Source of the DNA: Acinetobacter sp. ANC 3781
Lineage (GTDB): Bacteria; Pseudomonadota; Gammaproteobacteria; Pseudomonadales; Moraxellaceae
NCBI RefSeq assembly: GCF_004331285.1
Contig: NZ_SJOH01000001.1
Coordinates: 124,001 to 188,000 of the forward strand
Direction: 5' to 3'
DNA length: 64,000 bases
A program made the translations under genes and the position numbers. Shown piece after piece: positions 9,842-18,825 of the stretch. Below the pieces are notes generated by a model. The model saw only the letters and a program-made list of their open reading frames with translations, did no database searches and was not told the origin of the DNA. Each line of letters starts with the position of its first letter. Within the stretch, counting starts at the first letter, position 1.

Positions 9842-9870
9842 AAAGCCTGCATTTATGTGGGCTTTTTTTA
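9842..9870 (+). terminator. Rho-independent terminator after the L,D-transpeptidase gene
   Basis: Stem aaagcc/ggcttt, extended by imperfect pairing (tgca/tgtg), followed by seven T. Confidence 0.78.
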
Positions 9871-10053
9871 CAAAAAATAAAATGCCATTTATCTTAAAAC
9901 CACTCATAATGTGATCTATTCTACATATTCTAAATATTAACAATAAAAAATATCCGTTGCATAAATAGAATGATATGTCGCTTTTATACTATTTTTATCA
10001 CTTTTATAGCACGGTATTATCATTCTAATTTCAAATAATAAGGAGCATCAAAG

Positions 10054-10752
10054 ATGAATACTTTTTTGCATCATGCTGAGAATCGAGGTCATGTCAAAGC
10101 CGGCTGGTTAGATACCAAGCATAGTTTTTCTTTTGGCAGCTGGTATGACCCCAAATATATGGGCGTCAGTGTACTTCGCGTGATTAATGATGACACCATT
10201 GCTGCCCATAATGGTTTTGGCGCCCATCCACATGAGAATATGGAAATTTTGACCTGTGTACTGGATGGTACAATTTCGCATAAAGACAGCATGGGCAATG
10301 AACGTCATATTACTGCAGGTGAATGGCAACTCATGAGCGCGGGTACCGGGGTTCAACATAGTGAAATGAACAATGGCGATACCCCAGTGCATATGTTGCA
10401 AATCTGGATTCATCCAGATATTCAGAATGCTGAACCCAATTATCAGCAAATTCAGTGCAATCCGCATGAGCAACCGAATCAGTGGCATTTAATTGCTGGA
10501 CCGAGTGATAATGCGCCTATGCATATTCGCCAACAAGCTGAAGTAAAAACTGCAGTCTTAAAAAAAGATCACCTGCTGCCTGTTGAAGCAACACAGCAAG
10601 TCAATTATGTGCATGTGATTTCAGGGGTAATCCAGATTGAAGATCAAATTGTGAAAGCTGGCGATGCGCTACTTTTTGCTGAAAATAATCAAATTAAAGC
10701 TTTAGAAGACAGTCAATTCATCTGGTTCGATTTACCACAAGCTAAAAATTAA
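10054..10752 (+). CDS. Pirin family bicupin protein (YhhW-like)
   Basis: A 232-residue pirin. The N-terminal cupin carries the metal site: HPHENMEI (two His and one Glu) and later GVQHSEMN with another His. The opening SFSFGSWYDP is the pirin signature. The bacterial homologue YhhW oxidises quercetin; other pirins act as redox-responsive regulators, so the physiological substrate is not settled here. The start ATG follows AAGGAG at nine bases. The gene is monocistronic. A perfect 13-base hairpin follows 26 bases after the stop. Confidence 0.88.
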   Translation: MNTFLHHAENRGHVKAGWLDTKHSFSFGSWYDPKYMGVSVLRVINDDTIAAHNGFGAHPHENMEILTCVLDGTISHKDSMGNERHITAGEWQLMSAGTGVQHSEMNNGDTPVHMLQIWIHPDIQNAEPNYQQIQCNPHEQPNQWHLIAGPSDNAPMHIRQQAEVKTAVLKKDHLLPVEATQQVNYVHVISGVIQIEDQIVKAGDALLFAENNQIKALEDSQFIWFDLPQAKN

Positions 10753-10778
10753 TGCTTTATATTGCTAATTTCCTATTT

Positions 10779-10805
10779 GAGATGACTATTGCCAATAGTC
10801 ATCTC
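10779..10805. repeat. Perfect 13-base hairpin after the pirin gene
   Basis: Arms gagatgactattg and caatagtcatctc are exact reverse complements with a one-base centre. No T tract follows, so it is not a textbook terminator. It could stop transcription with Rho, stabilise the pirin mRNA 3' end, or be a protein-binding site. Confidence 0.6.
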
Positions 10806-11089
10806 GATTAGATTTAAAAAGTGAATATTAAAAAATGTCTTTAACCGCTTATTCAATCTAACTATCGTTATATCTTGTCGCATCCATAGCTATAAAAATC
10901 AAACCAATAACCCTCATATTTTTACCCAAAAAAACTACCTTTTAGAGGAAAATAAATCCGGTTTATTTTGAAATAAAGAGATAGAACATTGCTTTCATCA
11001 GTAAGAACTATCTTGGTGAATCTATTATAATTGGTGAAATAAATCTATAAACCTTAAATTATTTTTAATAATCAGAAGAGAAAATCTAC
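10806..11089. other. AT-rich intergenic region
   Basis: Together with the hairpin, this makes 337 bases without a gene between pirin and the methyltransferase. I see no convincing small ORF or RNA gene. It presumably holds the methyltransferase promoter; a TATAAT-like hexamer occurs near 11027, without a convincing -35 at the right distance. Confidence 0.5.
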
Positions 11090-12061
11090 ATGAATCAGAT
11101 TTTGGATGTTCAAACCACTCAACAACAGGCTCTGCTTTTTTTATTAGATTTTTTAAAACAGAAAAATTACCACTTTACGACGATTACTCCTCTTTCCCAT
11201 CAACGTATTTTGAACCGCAATAAGAATACAAAAAATAAGGATATTACTCTCCGCGATATATTTGGCTGGAATTTAGCATTCACAGAAACCGCTCTGGAAT
11301 CCTCCCTTTTTACAATTCTAAAAGAAAATCAGCTCATCCGTTTCCATGATGGTCAGTGGTTCAGTCAAGTGCGAGTAGCTTCCTTAGATGATGAATTATT
11401 TATTCATTCTGGTTTTCCTACCGTTGAACATGACGCGGTTTTTTTTGGTCCCGATACCTATCGCTTTGTTTATCATTTAAAACAATATTTGGCGCACAAA
11501 CCTCAGTCATTCAAGCAGGGGCTGGAATTGTGCTGCGGTACTTCTGCTGCTGCGATTAGTATGGCTAGAAATTTTTCTGATTTTGATAAAATTACCGTGG
11601 CGGATCTTAATCCGAAAGCATTGTCATATAGCCAAATCAATGCAAGCTTTGCAGATTTGAATAATATCACCCCAGTCTACAGCAATTTATTTAAGAATAT
11701 TGAAGGACAGTTTGACCTTATTTTTGCCAATCCCCCCTATTTAATTGATGCAGATCAACGGCAATATCGTCATGGCGGCAATGAACTGGATGGTAGTGAA
11801 TTATCCTTTAGAATACTGCAAGAAGGTATTACGCGGCTAAATCCACAAGGGTGTTTGTTTTTATATACGGGGGTAGCAATCCGGTCAGACCGTAACCCTT
11901 TTTTAGAACAGCTTGAAAAGTTAATGCGCTCTAAATCGAACATACACTGGTGTTATGAAGAAATTGATCCTGATGTTTTTGGCGAAGAGTTAGAGCAGCC
12001 TGCTTATCAACATATAGAACGAATTGCTTTGGTTTTGGTTAAATTGGAATTGATGCGTTAA
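11090..12061 (+). CDS. Class I SAM-dependent methyltransferase (MTS/HemK-like)
   Basis: A 323-residue protein with a Rossmann methyltransferase domain in its C-terminal two thirds. Motif I is LELCCGTSAAAIS, the acidic motif II is VADLNPKAL, and the catalytic NPPY tetrapeptide (FANPPYLI) is typical of enzymes that methylate an amide or exocyclic amine nitrogen, such as PrmC/HemK and the MTS family. The N-terminal 130 residues are a substrate-recognition region I do not recognise. The target (protein, rRNA or DNA) therefore stays open. It lies immediately outside the left end of the decayed tRNA-Ser island and looks like the original chromosomal neighbour. Confidence 0.82.
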   Translation: MNQILDVQTTQQQALLFLLDFLKQKNYHFTTITPLSHQRILNRNKNTKNKDITLRDIFGWNLAFTETALESSLFTILKENQLIRFHDGQWFSQVRVASLDDELFIHSGFPTVEHDAVFFGPDTYRFVYHLKQYLAHKPQSFKQGLELCCGTSAAAISMARNFSDFDKITVADLNPKALSYSQINASFADLNNITPVYSNLFKNIEGQFDLIFANPPYLIDADQRQYRHGGNELDGSELSFRILQEGITRLNPQGCLFLYTGVAIRSDRNPFLEQLEKLMRSKSNIHWCYEEIDPDVFGEELEQPAYQHIERIALVLVKLELMR

Positions 12062-12204
12062 GAATAGCTGTGTTACCCAAATATTTAAAAATTCAAAAGT
12101 ATCCCCAGAAAAATAAATGATTTATCTATTTTTTTTTCATTAGTTTTGTCGGATTGTTTTTTATTTATCGTATCCATTCTTATATAGCTAAAATCGTAGA
12201 CATT

Positions 12205-12236
12205 AAAAAAAGCCCCTGTTTTCACAGGGGCTTTTG
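12205..12236 (-). terminator. Rho-independent terminator that once followed a tRNA-Ser
   Basis: Strong stem agcccctg/caggggct. Read on the minus strand it ends in seven T and sits a few bases beyond the tRNA-Ser 3'-end fragment at 12241-12254, the same arrangement as terminator and tRNA at 18785-18826. Confidence 0.8.
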
Positions 12237-12240
12237 AATT

Positions 12241-12254
12241 TGGCGGAAGCGGTG
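12241..12254 (-). repeat. att-like copy of the tRNA-Ser 3' end
   Basis: Fourteen bases (tggcggaagcggtg) identical to the 3' end, including CCA, of the intact tRNA-Ser gene at 18826-18839, in the same orientation. Identity stops abruptly at 12255, where integrase-derived sequence begins. The fragment, its terminator and the flanking integrase remnant mark it as the distal attachment site of an element that integrated at the tRNA-Ser 3' end. Confidence 0.75.
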
Positions 12255-12965
12255 TACGCCTAACAGATGTCCTAGGCAATTTTGATTATGCCCAGGCTAG
12301 GAAATATTTTGTTGGGGAGAACGCTGCTGAATGGAAAAGCAATTTAGAACCCATCCTCGGTAATTTAAAACAGATTTCTCGCCCTCATCCATCTTTTTTA
12401 TGATCAAGTTTATGATTTTATTAAGCATTTAAGATAGAAAAAAGAGATTCCCCCTAAAGCTCTGGAATTTGCAATTCTGACTATCTATCGTTCTAGTGAA
12501 ATTTTTGGGACTAAATGGCAGGAAATTGATTTTAAGCATAAAGTCTGGATTATTCCTAAAGAACAAGTGAAAGCTCAAAAGGAACATGGTGTATCGTTAT
12601 TTCAAGAAGCTATTAATTTGCTTAAATCAATTCAAGAATATACTCCACCTCAAAATTTCATCTTCCCTGCTCCACGTAATGGGCAAATGCTTTCGGATAG
12701 GTCATTAACTACACTGATCAAACGCATGCATGAACAAAAATTTAAAGATACGGGCTTAGGCTATATTGATCCAAAACAAAATCGAGTGATTACAACACAT
12801 GAATTCAGATCAACATTCCGTGACTGGTCAACCGATAAAACAGACTACCCTCGTTAAGTTTGTGAACATGTACTTGCACATAAATTACCAGATGAAGTTG
12901 AAGCTGCTTATTTACGTGGGGCTTAGCTTGGAAAACATAAGAGTTTGATGATAGGAAGTAAGTTT
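12255..12965 (+). pseudogene. Tyrosine-recombinase integrase remnant
   Basis: Decayed phage/island integrase. In three stretches the translation follows a P4-type integrase: RLTDVL and AEWKSNLE (12255-12400), then after a frameshift near 12400 and a TAG near 12437, LEFAILTIYRSSEIFG with the catalytic Arg, then the open stretch 12567-12857 containing HEFRSTFRDW (HxxR box), a TAA at 12855, and beyond it CEHVLAH and AAYLRG, where the His and nucleophile Tyr would lie, then another TAG. The N-terminal domain is missing and the fragment abuts the att copy directly, so a deletion joined them. It cannot be functional. Confidence 0.88.
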
Positions 12966-13392
12966 ATTAATTTTTTCAAAAAAATCATAATTTAAAACTA
13001 CACCTAGCCAAATTGCGAGAATCAAATTAAATTGCATTAAAGTAATAGGTTTTTTAAATTTTTTATTTTTAATAACAAGTGAGGCATATTTATTCAGTCA
13101 TAAATTTTTAAAAGATATTTTATAAATTAAACCTTAAAACTGCATTAAGCAATACGACTATTCTTTAATAATTATAATAAAAATCAAATATTTAAGATAA
13201 TTAAACAATGAGCATCTAACTTTCCTAAATGCGTTTAAGTGACTAAAATTTTATTGTATATCTGATAGAAGAATTAAACAGATTATTACTTTTTCTTATC
13301 GACAGATAAGAACAAAAATATCATTTATTCTTAAGCTTAAGTTAATTAATCCAATTTAAAATATTAAAAAAGATCACCAAAGAGTCCAGCTG
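12966..13392. other. AT-rich gene-free stretch inside the island
   Basis: About 430 bases, very rich in A and T. I see no ORF with a ribosome-binding site and no RNA gene. It must contain the promoter of the downstream membrane-protein gene; no element stands out. Confidence 0.5.
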
Positions 13393-14157
13393 ATGAATCA
13401 ACAAGAATCAAGTATCGCTACTCACCTTTCTAAAGTTCCTCAGATCACTGCACTTTTCTGGATCACTAAAATTTTTGCCACAACTTTTGGTGAAACTGGC
13501 GGTGATGCAGTATCGATGTCTCTAAATTTAGGCTATTTGATCAGTACCTTTATTTTTGCAGCCATATTTATAGCTTTGCTATTCTTTCAAATCAGCTCTA
13601 AATCTTACCGTCCTTATTTGTATTGGTTTACTATCATCGCCAGTACGACCGTAGGTACGACACTGGCTGATTTTGTCGATCGATCTTTGGGGATTGGATA
13701 TGTCGGCGGAAGTAGCCTGTTGCTCGGTTTGGTCTGCTTGTCTTTATTCAGCTGGTATAAAGTTGAAGGCAGTATTTCACCGCATACTGTGAATTATCCA
13801 CGGGCAGAAATTTTCTATTGGTTAACCATTACCTTTTCCCAAACCTTAGGGACGGCTTTAGGAGATTGGTCAGCAGACACCATGGGGCTGGGTTATAGCG
13901 GTGGAATTATTCTTTTCGTCGGTCTTATTCTTATGATTTTGGCCCTGTACAAATTCACTCATGTTTCAAGAACCTTACTGTTTTGGAGTGCATTTGTTTT
14001 AACTCGCCCTTTGGGCGCTGTGGTCGGAGATTTTCTGGATAAACCGATCGCTTCGGGTGGTTTGGATTTAAGTCGTTTTACTGCTTCAGCTGTTATTTTG
14101 ATTGCGATTCTATTGTGTATTTACTTTAGCAATAAAACGACTGTAAAAAAGGCCTAA
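13393..14157 (+). CDS. Four-repeat integral membrane protein (COG4705-like)
   Basis: A 254-residue polytopic membrane protein built from four copies of one hairpin unit. Each copy carries a small-residue/acidic motif: TTFGETGGD (30-38), TTVGTTLAD (85-93), QTLGTALGD (150-158) and RPLGAVVGD (205-213), roughly 60 residues apart, each followed by a hydrophobic segment. Three copies continue into a GxGY-type turn. The layout matches uncharacterised COG4705 membrane-anchored proteins. The conserved Gly-Asp in each membrane hairpin suggests a transporter or cation-binding channel, but no substrate is established. The gene lies within the decayed island but is itself intact. Confidence 0.75.
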   Translation: MNQQESSIATHLSKVPQITALFWITKIFATTFGETGGDAVSMSLNLGYLISTFIFAAIFIALLFFQISSKSYRPYLYWFTIIASTTVGTTLADFVDRSLGIGYVGGSSLLLGLVCLSLFSWYKVEGSISPHTVNYPRAEIFYWLTITFSQTLGTALGDWSADTMGLGYSGGIILFVGLILMILALYKFTHVSRTLLFWSAFVLTRPLGAVVGDFLDKPIASGGLDLSRFTASAVILIAILLCIYFSNKTTVKKA

Positions 14158-14262
14158 ATATATAAGGTCGTATTGATATTGAAACATTGATTGGATCTGT
14201 GCGCTGACACAATAAGCCAGTAAGCCCTGCTAAAAATGCTTTCAACAAGGAATTTTTTTGCC

Positions 14263-15258
14263 ATGATGTCATTGATTCAAACCCATCAGCAATTGTTCAT
14301 CTTGGGCATCCTCCTATTTTCACTGGTTATTCTTTTGTGGGGGTTGCAGTACTGGATTATTCGGCATGGCAAGCAATTATTTGATCAATTTGTGCAGTAT
14401 GGGAGAATGTTTAAACAACATGTCGGAAAAAGCAATTTATTCATTCGAATGAAATATAAGTACCCGCGTTTTTTTGGTTTTTTGTCGAGAAGATTCCAAC
14501 TTCAGCATTTTTATGGCTTACCTCTGACGCTTTTATTTTTAGCTATGGGCTATATTTTAGCTTTGTTTACCGGACTTGTTGAAGATGTGGTTACTTCAGA
14601 CTCCATCGTGACAATGGATTATTTTGTTTCCCAACAGATGAATATGCTGGATCGGCCCAGTTTAGTGAATTTTTTTATTTTCATCACCAGTTTTGGTTCT
14701 ACAGCAATTTCTTGTTTGATTGTGATTTTAGTCTGTGTGATCTGCTGGATCATTCGCCAACCCTATATATTAATAGGGTTGCTGGTCTCCACCATAGGAA
14801 GTTCTATATTTACCTTCCTCAGTAAATTATTATTTCATCGCGTGCGACCAGTCGATGCTTTACTGCTTGAGCAGTCATACTCATTCCCTAGTGGGCATGC
14901 CACCATTGCCATTGCCTTATATGGATTTCTTGCTTACCTCACTATTCGTTTTAGCGCAAATTTTATCAGACAAGTCCGTATATTTTTTACGATGTTTCTT
15001 TTTGCTGTACTTTTAGGCCTCAGTAGAATGGTATTAAATGAACATTATCTAAGTGATGTACTGGGTGGATTTTTAGTAGGAATATTATGGTTAATTATCA
15101 GTATTAGTCTGACAGAATGGTTAAGTGCCAGAGGAAAAATTATTTGGCAAATACCTGGGTCAGCTATGCAGACTTATACAGTAGGCCTAAGCATTATTTT
15201 GGTTCTGCTTGCTGCGCTAATATATGCAGAAGTCTATCAATTTCCATTGTTAGCTTAA
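14263..15258 (+). CDS. PAP2 family membrane phosphatase
   Basis: A membrane phosphatase of the phosphatidic acid phosphatase type 2 family, 331 residues from ATG 14263, which has AAGGAA ten bases upstream; ATG 14236 lacks such a site. All three catalytic motifs are present: KLLFHRVRP (C1), FPSGHA (C2, with the phosphate-attacking network His) and SRMVLNEHYLSD (C3, nucleophile His). At least six membrane segments surround them. Likely substrates are phosphatidic acid, phosphatidylglycerol phosphate or undecaprenyl diphosphate; sequence does not decide. It lies beside a broken diacylglycerol kinase gene that would catalyse the opposite reaction on diacylglycerol. Confidence 0.88.
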   Translation: MMSLIQTHQQLFILGILLFSLVILLWGLQYWIIRHGKQLFDQFVQYGRMFKQHVGKSNLFIRMKYKYPRFFGFLSRRFQLQHFYGLPLTLLFLAMGYILALFTGLVEDVVTSDSIVTMDYFVSQQMNMLDRPSLVNFFIFITSFGSTAISCLIVILVCVICWIIRQPYILIGLLVSTIGSSIFTFLSKLLFHRVRPVDALLLEQSYSFPSGHATIAIALYGFLAYLTIRFSANFIRQVRIFFTMFLFAVLLGLSRMVLNEHYLSDVLGGFLVGILWLIISISLTEWLSARGKIIWQIPGSAMQTYTVGLSIILVLLAALIYAEVYQFPLLA

Positions 15259-15281
15259 GTAAAATCAACTTTTAAGATCTT

Positions 15282-15648
15282 TTAGTGGCCAAGTAAAATA
15301 ATTGACCAAATAATAAAAATAATGAGAAATGCTAAAAATTGTGCCGCACTTCTCATATCTTTTGCATTTTTGGAATGCTGGTTTGTCAAGTGAAATCCGA
15401 TCTAAAACAGCTTCAATTGCAGAATTGAATAATTCCACATACAGCCAGTAAACGGACAGCCCCCATCAGTGCCCGTTCTATAGAAGAAACAGCAATAAAA
15501 AAGCTCATAGGAATTAGAATAAGATTAATTAATACGATTTGACGAAAAGCCGCCTATTTTTAAACGCTGTTTTAAATCCTGAAAATGAATAGACAGTGGC
15601 TACTAGAATCCGTTTTAAATTTTTTTTGCCTTTTAATCCCGGTTTTTG
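15282..15648 (-). pseudogene. dgkA: Diacylglycerol kinase remnant
   Basis: Not visible as one ORF. Reading the minus strand piecewise gives DgkA end to end over about 122 codons: KPGLKGK and LKRILVATVYSFSGFK at the start, FRQIVLINLILIPMSFF, then ELFNSAIEAVLDRIS (the conserved catalytic helix), then KNAKDMRSAAQFLAF and the terminal membrane segment IIWSIILLGH with stop at 15282-15284. At least three frameshifts separate these parts and no start codon remains before KPGLK. The intact family enzyme phosphorylates diacylglycerol in the inner membrane. The gene was convergent with the PAP2 phosphatase gene. Confidence 0.88.
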
Positions 15649-15723
15649 AAATTAGCCAATAATAATCTCTACAGATGAAATAAATTTATTATAATCATCC
15701 TGATAACAAAAAGGATATACCTT

Positions 15724-16425
15724 GTGCGCCATTCTTACCATATTGAAAAACATTACATCGAACGTGCGGGATGGTTGCGTGCAGCTGTGCTGGGGGCAAA
15801 TGACGGGATTATTTCAGTCACGAGTCTCGTGGTGGGAATCGCAGCCAGTGGAGCATCCACACATACCCTATTGGTGACCTGTATCGCCGGGTTAATATCT
15901 GGAGCTGCATCGATGGCGGCGGGTGAATATATTTCTGTTAAATCGCAACAAGACATTGAAAAGAATGATCTGGAGATGGAAGAACGTGAACTGCAACGCC
16001 ATCCTGAACATGAATTAAATGAGCTAAAAAATATTTACATACAGCGTGGATTACATCCCGATTTAGCGCAACAAGTCGCGCAACAACTGACTGCACACAA
16101 TGCTTTAGATGCACATGCGCGTGATGAAATTGGTATTTCAGATCATACTTCTGCCCAGCCCTTTCGTGCCGCATTCTCTTCAGCTATTGCATTTACTGTA
16201 GGCTCATTATTTCCTTTAATTTCAATTATGCTTCTGCCAGAGCAATACTTAGAGAAAGGCGTCATGCTGATTGGGGTATTAAGTCTCGGAATTATGGGTG
16301 CCTTGGCCAGTTATGCGGGCGGTGCAAGTATTTGGAGAGGTTCGATTCGGGTGATGATTTGGGGAATTATCGCTATGTTATTCAGTGCTTGGATCGGATC
16401 ATTATTTAATCTTGCGGTGGCATAA
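15724..16425 (+). CDS. VIT1/CCC1 family membrane transporter
   Basis: A 233-residue protein of the vacuolar iron transporter family. The N-terminal RAGWLRAAVLGANDGI and the SAASMAAGEYISVKSQ stretch are family hallmarks (membrane helices 1 and 2 with the Gly-Ala-Asn-Asp-Gly motif). A cytoplasmic acidic helical region (residues 78-140) with EE- and DE-rich segments corresponds to the metal-binding domain, followed by three more membrane helices. Homologues export Fe2+ or Mn2+ from the cytoplasm. Start is GTG 15724, preceded by AAGGAT. It is intact although its neighbours dgkA and sulP are broken. Confidence 0.87.
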   Translation: MRHSYHIEKHYIERAGWLRAAVLGANDGIISVTSLVVGIAASGASTHTLLVTCIAGLISGAASMAAGEYISVKSQQDIEKNDLEMEERELQRHPEHELNELKNIYIQRGLHPDLAQQVAQQLTAHNALDAHARDEIGISDHTSAQPFRAAFSSAIAFTVGSLFPLISIMLLPEQYLEKGVMLIGVLSLGIMGALASYAGGASIWRGSIRVMIWGIIAMLFSAWIGSLFNLAVA

Positions 16426-16508
16426 GATCCCTTTTTTTGTATAATCCAAATACTCCCACTCCATGTGGAGTATAGATAATAAATCTATAGAAATACCTTA
16501 CATGTCTG

Positions 16509-16534
16509 ACATGCTTTATATCGATAAAGCATGT
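16509..16534. repeat. Ten-base inverted repeat between VIT and cytochrome b561 genes
   Basis: Arms acatgcttta and taaagcatgt with a six-base loop (tatcga), between two convergent genes. No clear T tract follows on either strand, so it is at best a weak bidirectional terminator. Confidence 0.5.
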
Positions 16535-16581
16535 TGTTCTAGGTGAACAATATGCCTATTTTTTATAGTTATAAATCTAAA

Positions 16582-17094
16582 TCATTTCATTTTTTTAAAA
16601 AGCATACTTTTTAATACATTATCTTTGAAAATAAAATGGTGGATTAATGCAGCACAAGCATGTAAACCTACGACTGTAATAAAGAAGTTACCTAAAAATT
16701 GATGTATCTGACCAATATATTTAACCTCTCTAACACTGCTCAAAAGTGGCAAATTTAAAGAGAATACTTGAAAAGTATCCGTAAAACTCGATAATGCAAG
16801 CCAGCCCGCTATTGGAACGACACATAAACTTACGTAAAGCGTAAATCTGACAATTTTAAATAATTTTATTTGATACGGATTAATGATCTCATTTTGAGGA
16901 ATATTTCTTTTATAGAAAAAAACAAAAATCAACCGCACGAAAAATAGAATAAATATTGAAATTCCACCTATAACATGAATCTGGCCCTGCAACCCTGTTC
17001 TTGTTGGATCTCCACTCGTCAAATATACAATTACAACTAAAACAAAGGTGATCCAGTGCATTATTATTATAGGTTTAGGATAATTATTATTCAT
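16582..17094 (-). CDS. Cytochrome b561-type membrane protein
   Basis: A 170-residue four-helix membrane protein of the bacterial cytochrome b561 (CybB) family. Candidate haem-ligand histidines are His13 (IIMHWITF), His40 (IHVIGG), and a pair near the end (IHQFLGNFF and GLHACAALIHH). Such proteins carry two b-type haems and pass electrons between ubiquinol and an acceptor, some acting as superoxide:ubiquinone oxidoreductases. An AGGAAA ribosome-binding site precedes the ATG. It is intact and faces the VIT transporter gene within the island. Confidence 0.85.
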   Translation of the reverse strand: MNNNYPKPIIIMHWITFVLVVIVYLTSGDPTRTGLQGQIHVIGGISIFILFFVRLIFVFFYKRNIPQNEIINPYQIKLFKIVRFTLYVSLCVVPIAGWLALSSFTDTFQVFSLNLPLLSSVREVKYIGQIHQFLGNFFITVVGLHACAALIHHFIFKDNVLKSMLFKKMK

Positions 17095-17486
17095 ATTTTT
17101 TCCTGAATTTTAAATATTTATATAAGACGGAACCGATGAAAGAAGAATAGATAAACTTTATCTAGTAAAGTAGTGCTAGCCCAAGTTGGCTGCAGATCAT
17201 CTCCATACTTAAAGTTCTTTTATAATTTCAACATACCTCATTTCTAGTCTATACATGGTACTACTATAATCTTAAAAATAACTTGCCAGACGCTTAGAAA
17301 CTTTGGGTACGAAGATTTGTTTTTAATAGGCAACTTATAAATATTATTTCAAACATTGTAGGCACTCAGCATTGTGGTTAAACAGCTCCTTTCAGTATTA
17401 CTGGTGCATCCTGCACACAGTGATTTTTTCGTCAGTTGTGGGAACTGTTATAAGCCTATTCGGCCTAGAACTGGCATGCTTTAAAC
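17095..17486. other. Gene-free stretch in the island
   Basis: About 390 bases between the divergent cytochrome b561 gene and the sulP remnant. Part of 17400-17480 reads as hydrophobic peptide in one frame, perhaps more decayed coding sequence, but I cannot assign it to a family. No insertion-sequence end is recognised. Confidence 0.4.
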
Positions 17487-18606
17487 ATGGGTCTCTGTGC
17501 CTTCTTCACTTTACAATTCACCCAGCGCCATAAAACTATTCCTGTAGCTTTTTTGTTGATTATTTTAGGTATTGGTTTAAATGTTATGGGGTATACCCAA
17601 GAATGGGGAATTAGTTCTGTTGGGCATTTTGAGTTTATTCTACCGAGTTTTAACTTACCTCATTTGAATATGAATAATTGGTTGCAACTAGTAGAAATTC
17701 CGCTGGCAGTTGCACTGATTATTTATGCCGAATCTTATACGTCAATTCGTACCTCTGCTCTAAAATAAAATGATTCAAGCGAGCCGAACCGTGACCTGAT
17801 TGCATTGGGGGAGGGCGAGTAATATTTGCTCAGGATTGTTTAAGGGAATGGCAGTTGGCGCAGGCTATTCAGCGACTTCAGCCAATGAGTCTGCAGGAGC
17901 AAAAGCAAAAAATCAGCATGGGTGGCAGCGCTGGCAGTGGTGATTTTTTTGCTGTGCTTTCGTCAGTATATCGCCAATACTCTTGAGTCAGTTTTGGCGA
18001 GCATTGTGATATATGCGGTAAGTGGGCATCTTCGTTTTGCCCCATTTAAACAGTATTTTATTTGGCGTAAAGATCGGTTGTTGTCGATTATTGCGATTTG
18101 GGCAGTGATTATTTTTGGTGTGCTAAATGGTTTATTGATTGCGGTAATTGTGAGTGTTTTAATGTTATTAAAAAGCTACTCTGTTCCTCGAATTGCGTGG
18201 CTTGGACGTCTAAATGGTGGGCATGATTTTGTAGACACAAACCGTTTCCCTGAAGCTGTAGCACCTTATGCTATTTTAATTGCACGACCTGATCATCCAC
18301 TATTTTTTGCCAATACAGAAAAAATCTGTCATACGATTCTAAAGAAGGTTTCTGGGCAAAATTATGAACATGTGATTTTGAATCTTGAAGAATGTCCAAG
18401 CCTTGATAGTACCAGTATTGAAGAGTTGCTATCGTTGGCTAAGCATTTGTAAGAGCAGCGGATCGACCTGCAATTGGCAAGAATACGTCGTTCAGTCGAA
18501 CACCTTATTGTATGTGAATAGTCCATTATTTCCCCACTCTAGTTATGATTCACAAAGTGTCGATGATGCCGTATATCAGTTAGAAAGCAACGCTTCGGCG
18601 AATTAA
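17487..18606 (+). pseudogene. SulP family anion transporter remnant
   Basis: The segments read, in order, as a SulP transporter: GHFEFILPSFNLPHLNM and YAESYTSIRTSALK (17487-17768), stop, SEPNRDLIALGEGE (to 17819), another stop, LFKGMAVGAGYSATSANE in a second frame, WVAALAVVIFLL onward in a third (17922-18452) to RLNGGHDFVD and a STAS domain, then SVDDAVYQLESN in another frame (to 18606). That makes two in-frame stops and at least three frameshifts. The N-terminal membrane helices are missing. SulP proteins with STAS domains carry sulfate or bicarbonate; this copy cannot. Confidence 0.88.
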
Positions 18607-18784
18607 TCAGAGATAGTTTGTTCAGTGGGCAATTAAGTGTAGTAACAACTAATCTCTCTGGTAACACCTTTTCAAGTCAATTTATCATCCATTATTCGAA
18701 GTCGTTTAGAATGATGTTAAAAACTTGATTTTCCTTTTCAAAAAATGGTTATGTGGGGTAGGTTGAGGGGTAAAACCATAGTTA
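18607..18784. other. Short gene-free stretch before tRNA-Ser terminator
   Basis: No gene recognised between the sulP remnant and the terminator of the tRNA-Ser gene; it forms the inner right end of the island. Confidence 0.4.
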
Positions 18785-18820
18785 AAAAATAAGCCCTTGT
18801 AAAAACAAGGGCTTATTTAA
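18785..18820 (-). terminator. Rho-independent terminator of the tRNA-Ser gene
   Basis: Stem aagcccttgt/acaagggctt; read on the minus strand it follows the tRNA 3' end by a few bases and ends in a run of T. Confidence 0.85.
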
Positions 18821-18825
18821 ATATT

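Noticed and set aside
12085..12279. Minus-strand ORF across the left att copy and terminator
   Set aside because: It runs through the terminator and att fragment and matches no family; a chance frame.
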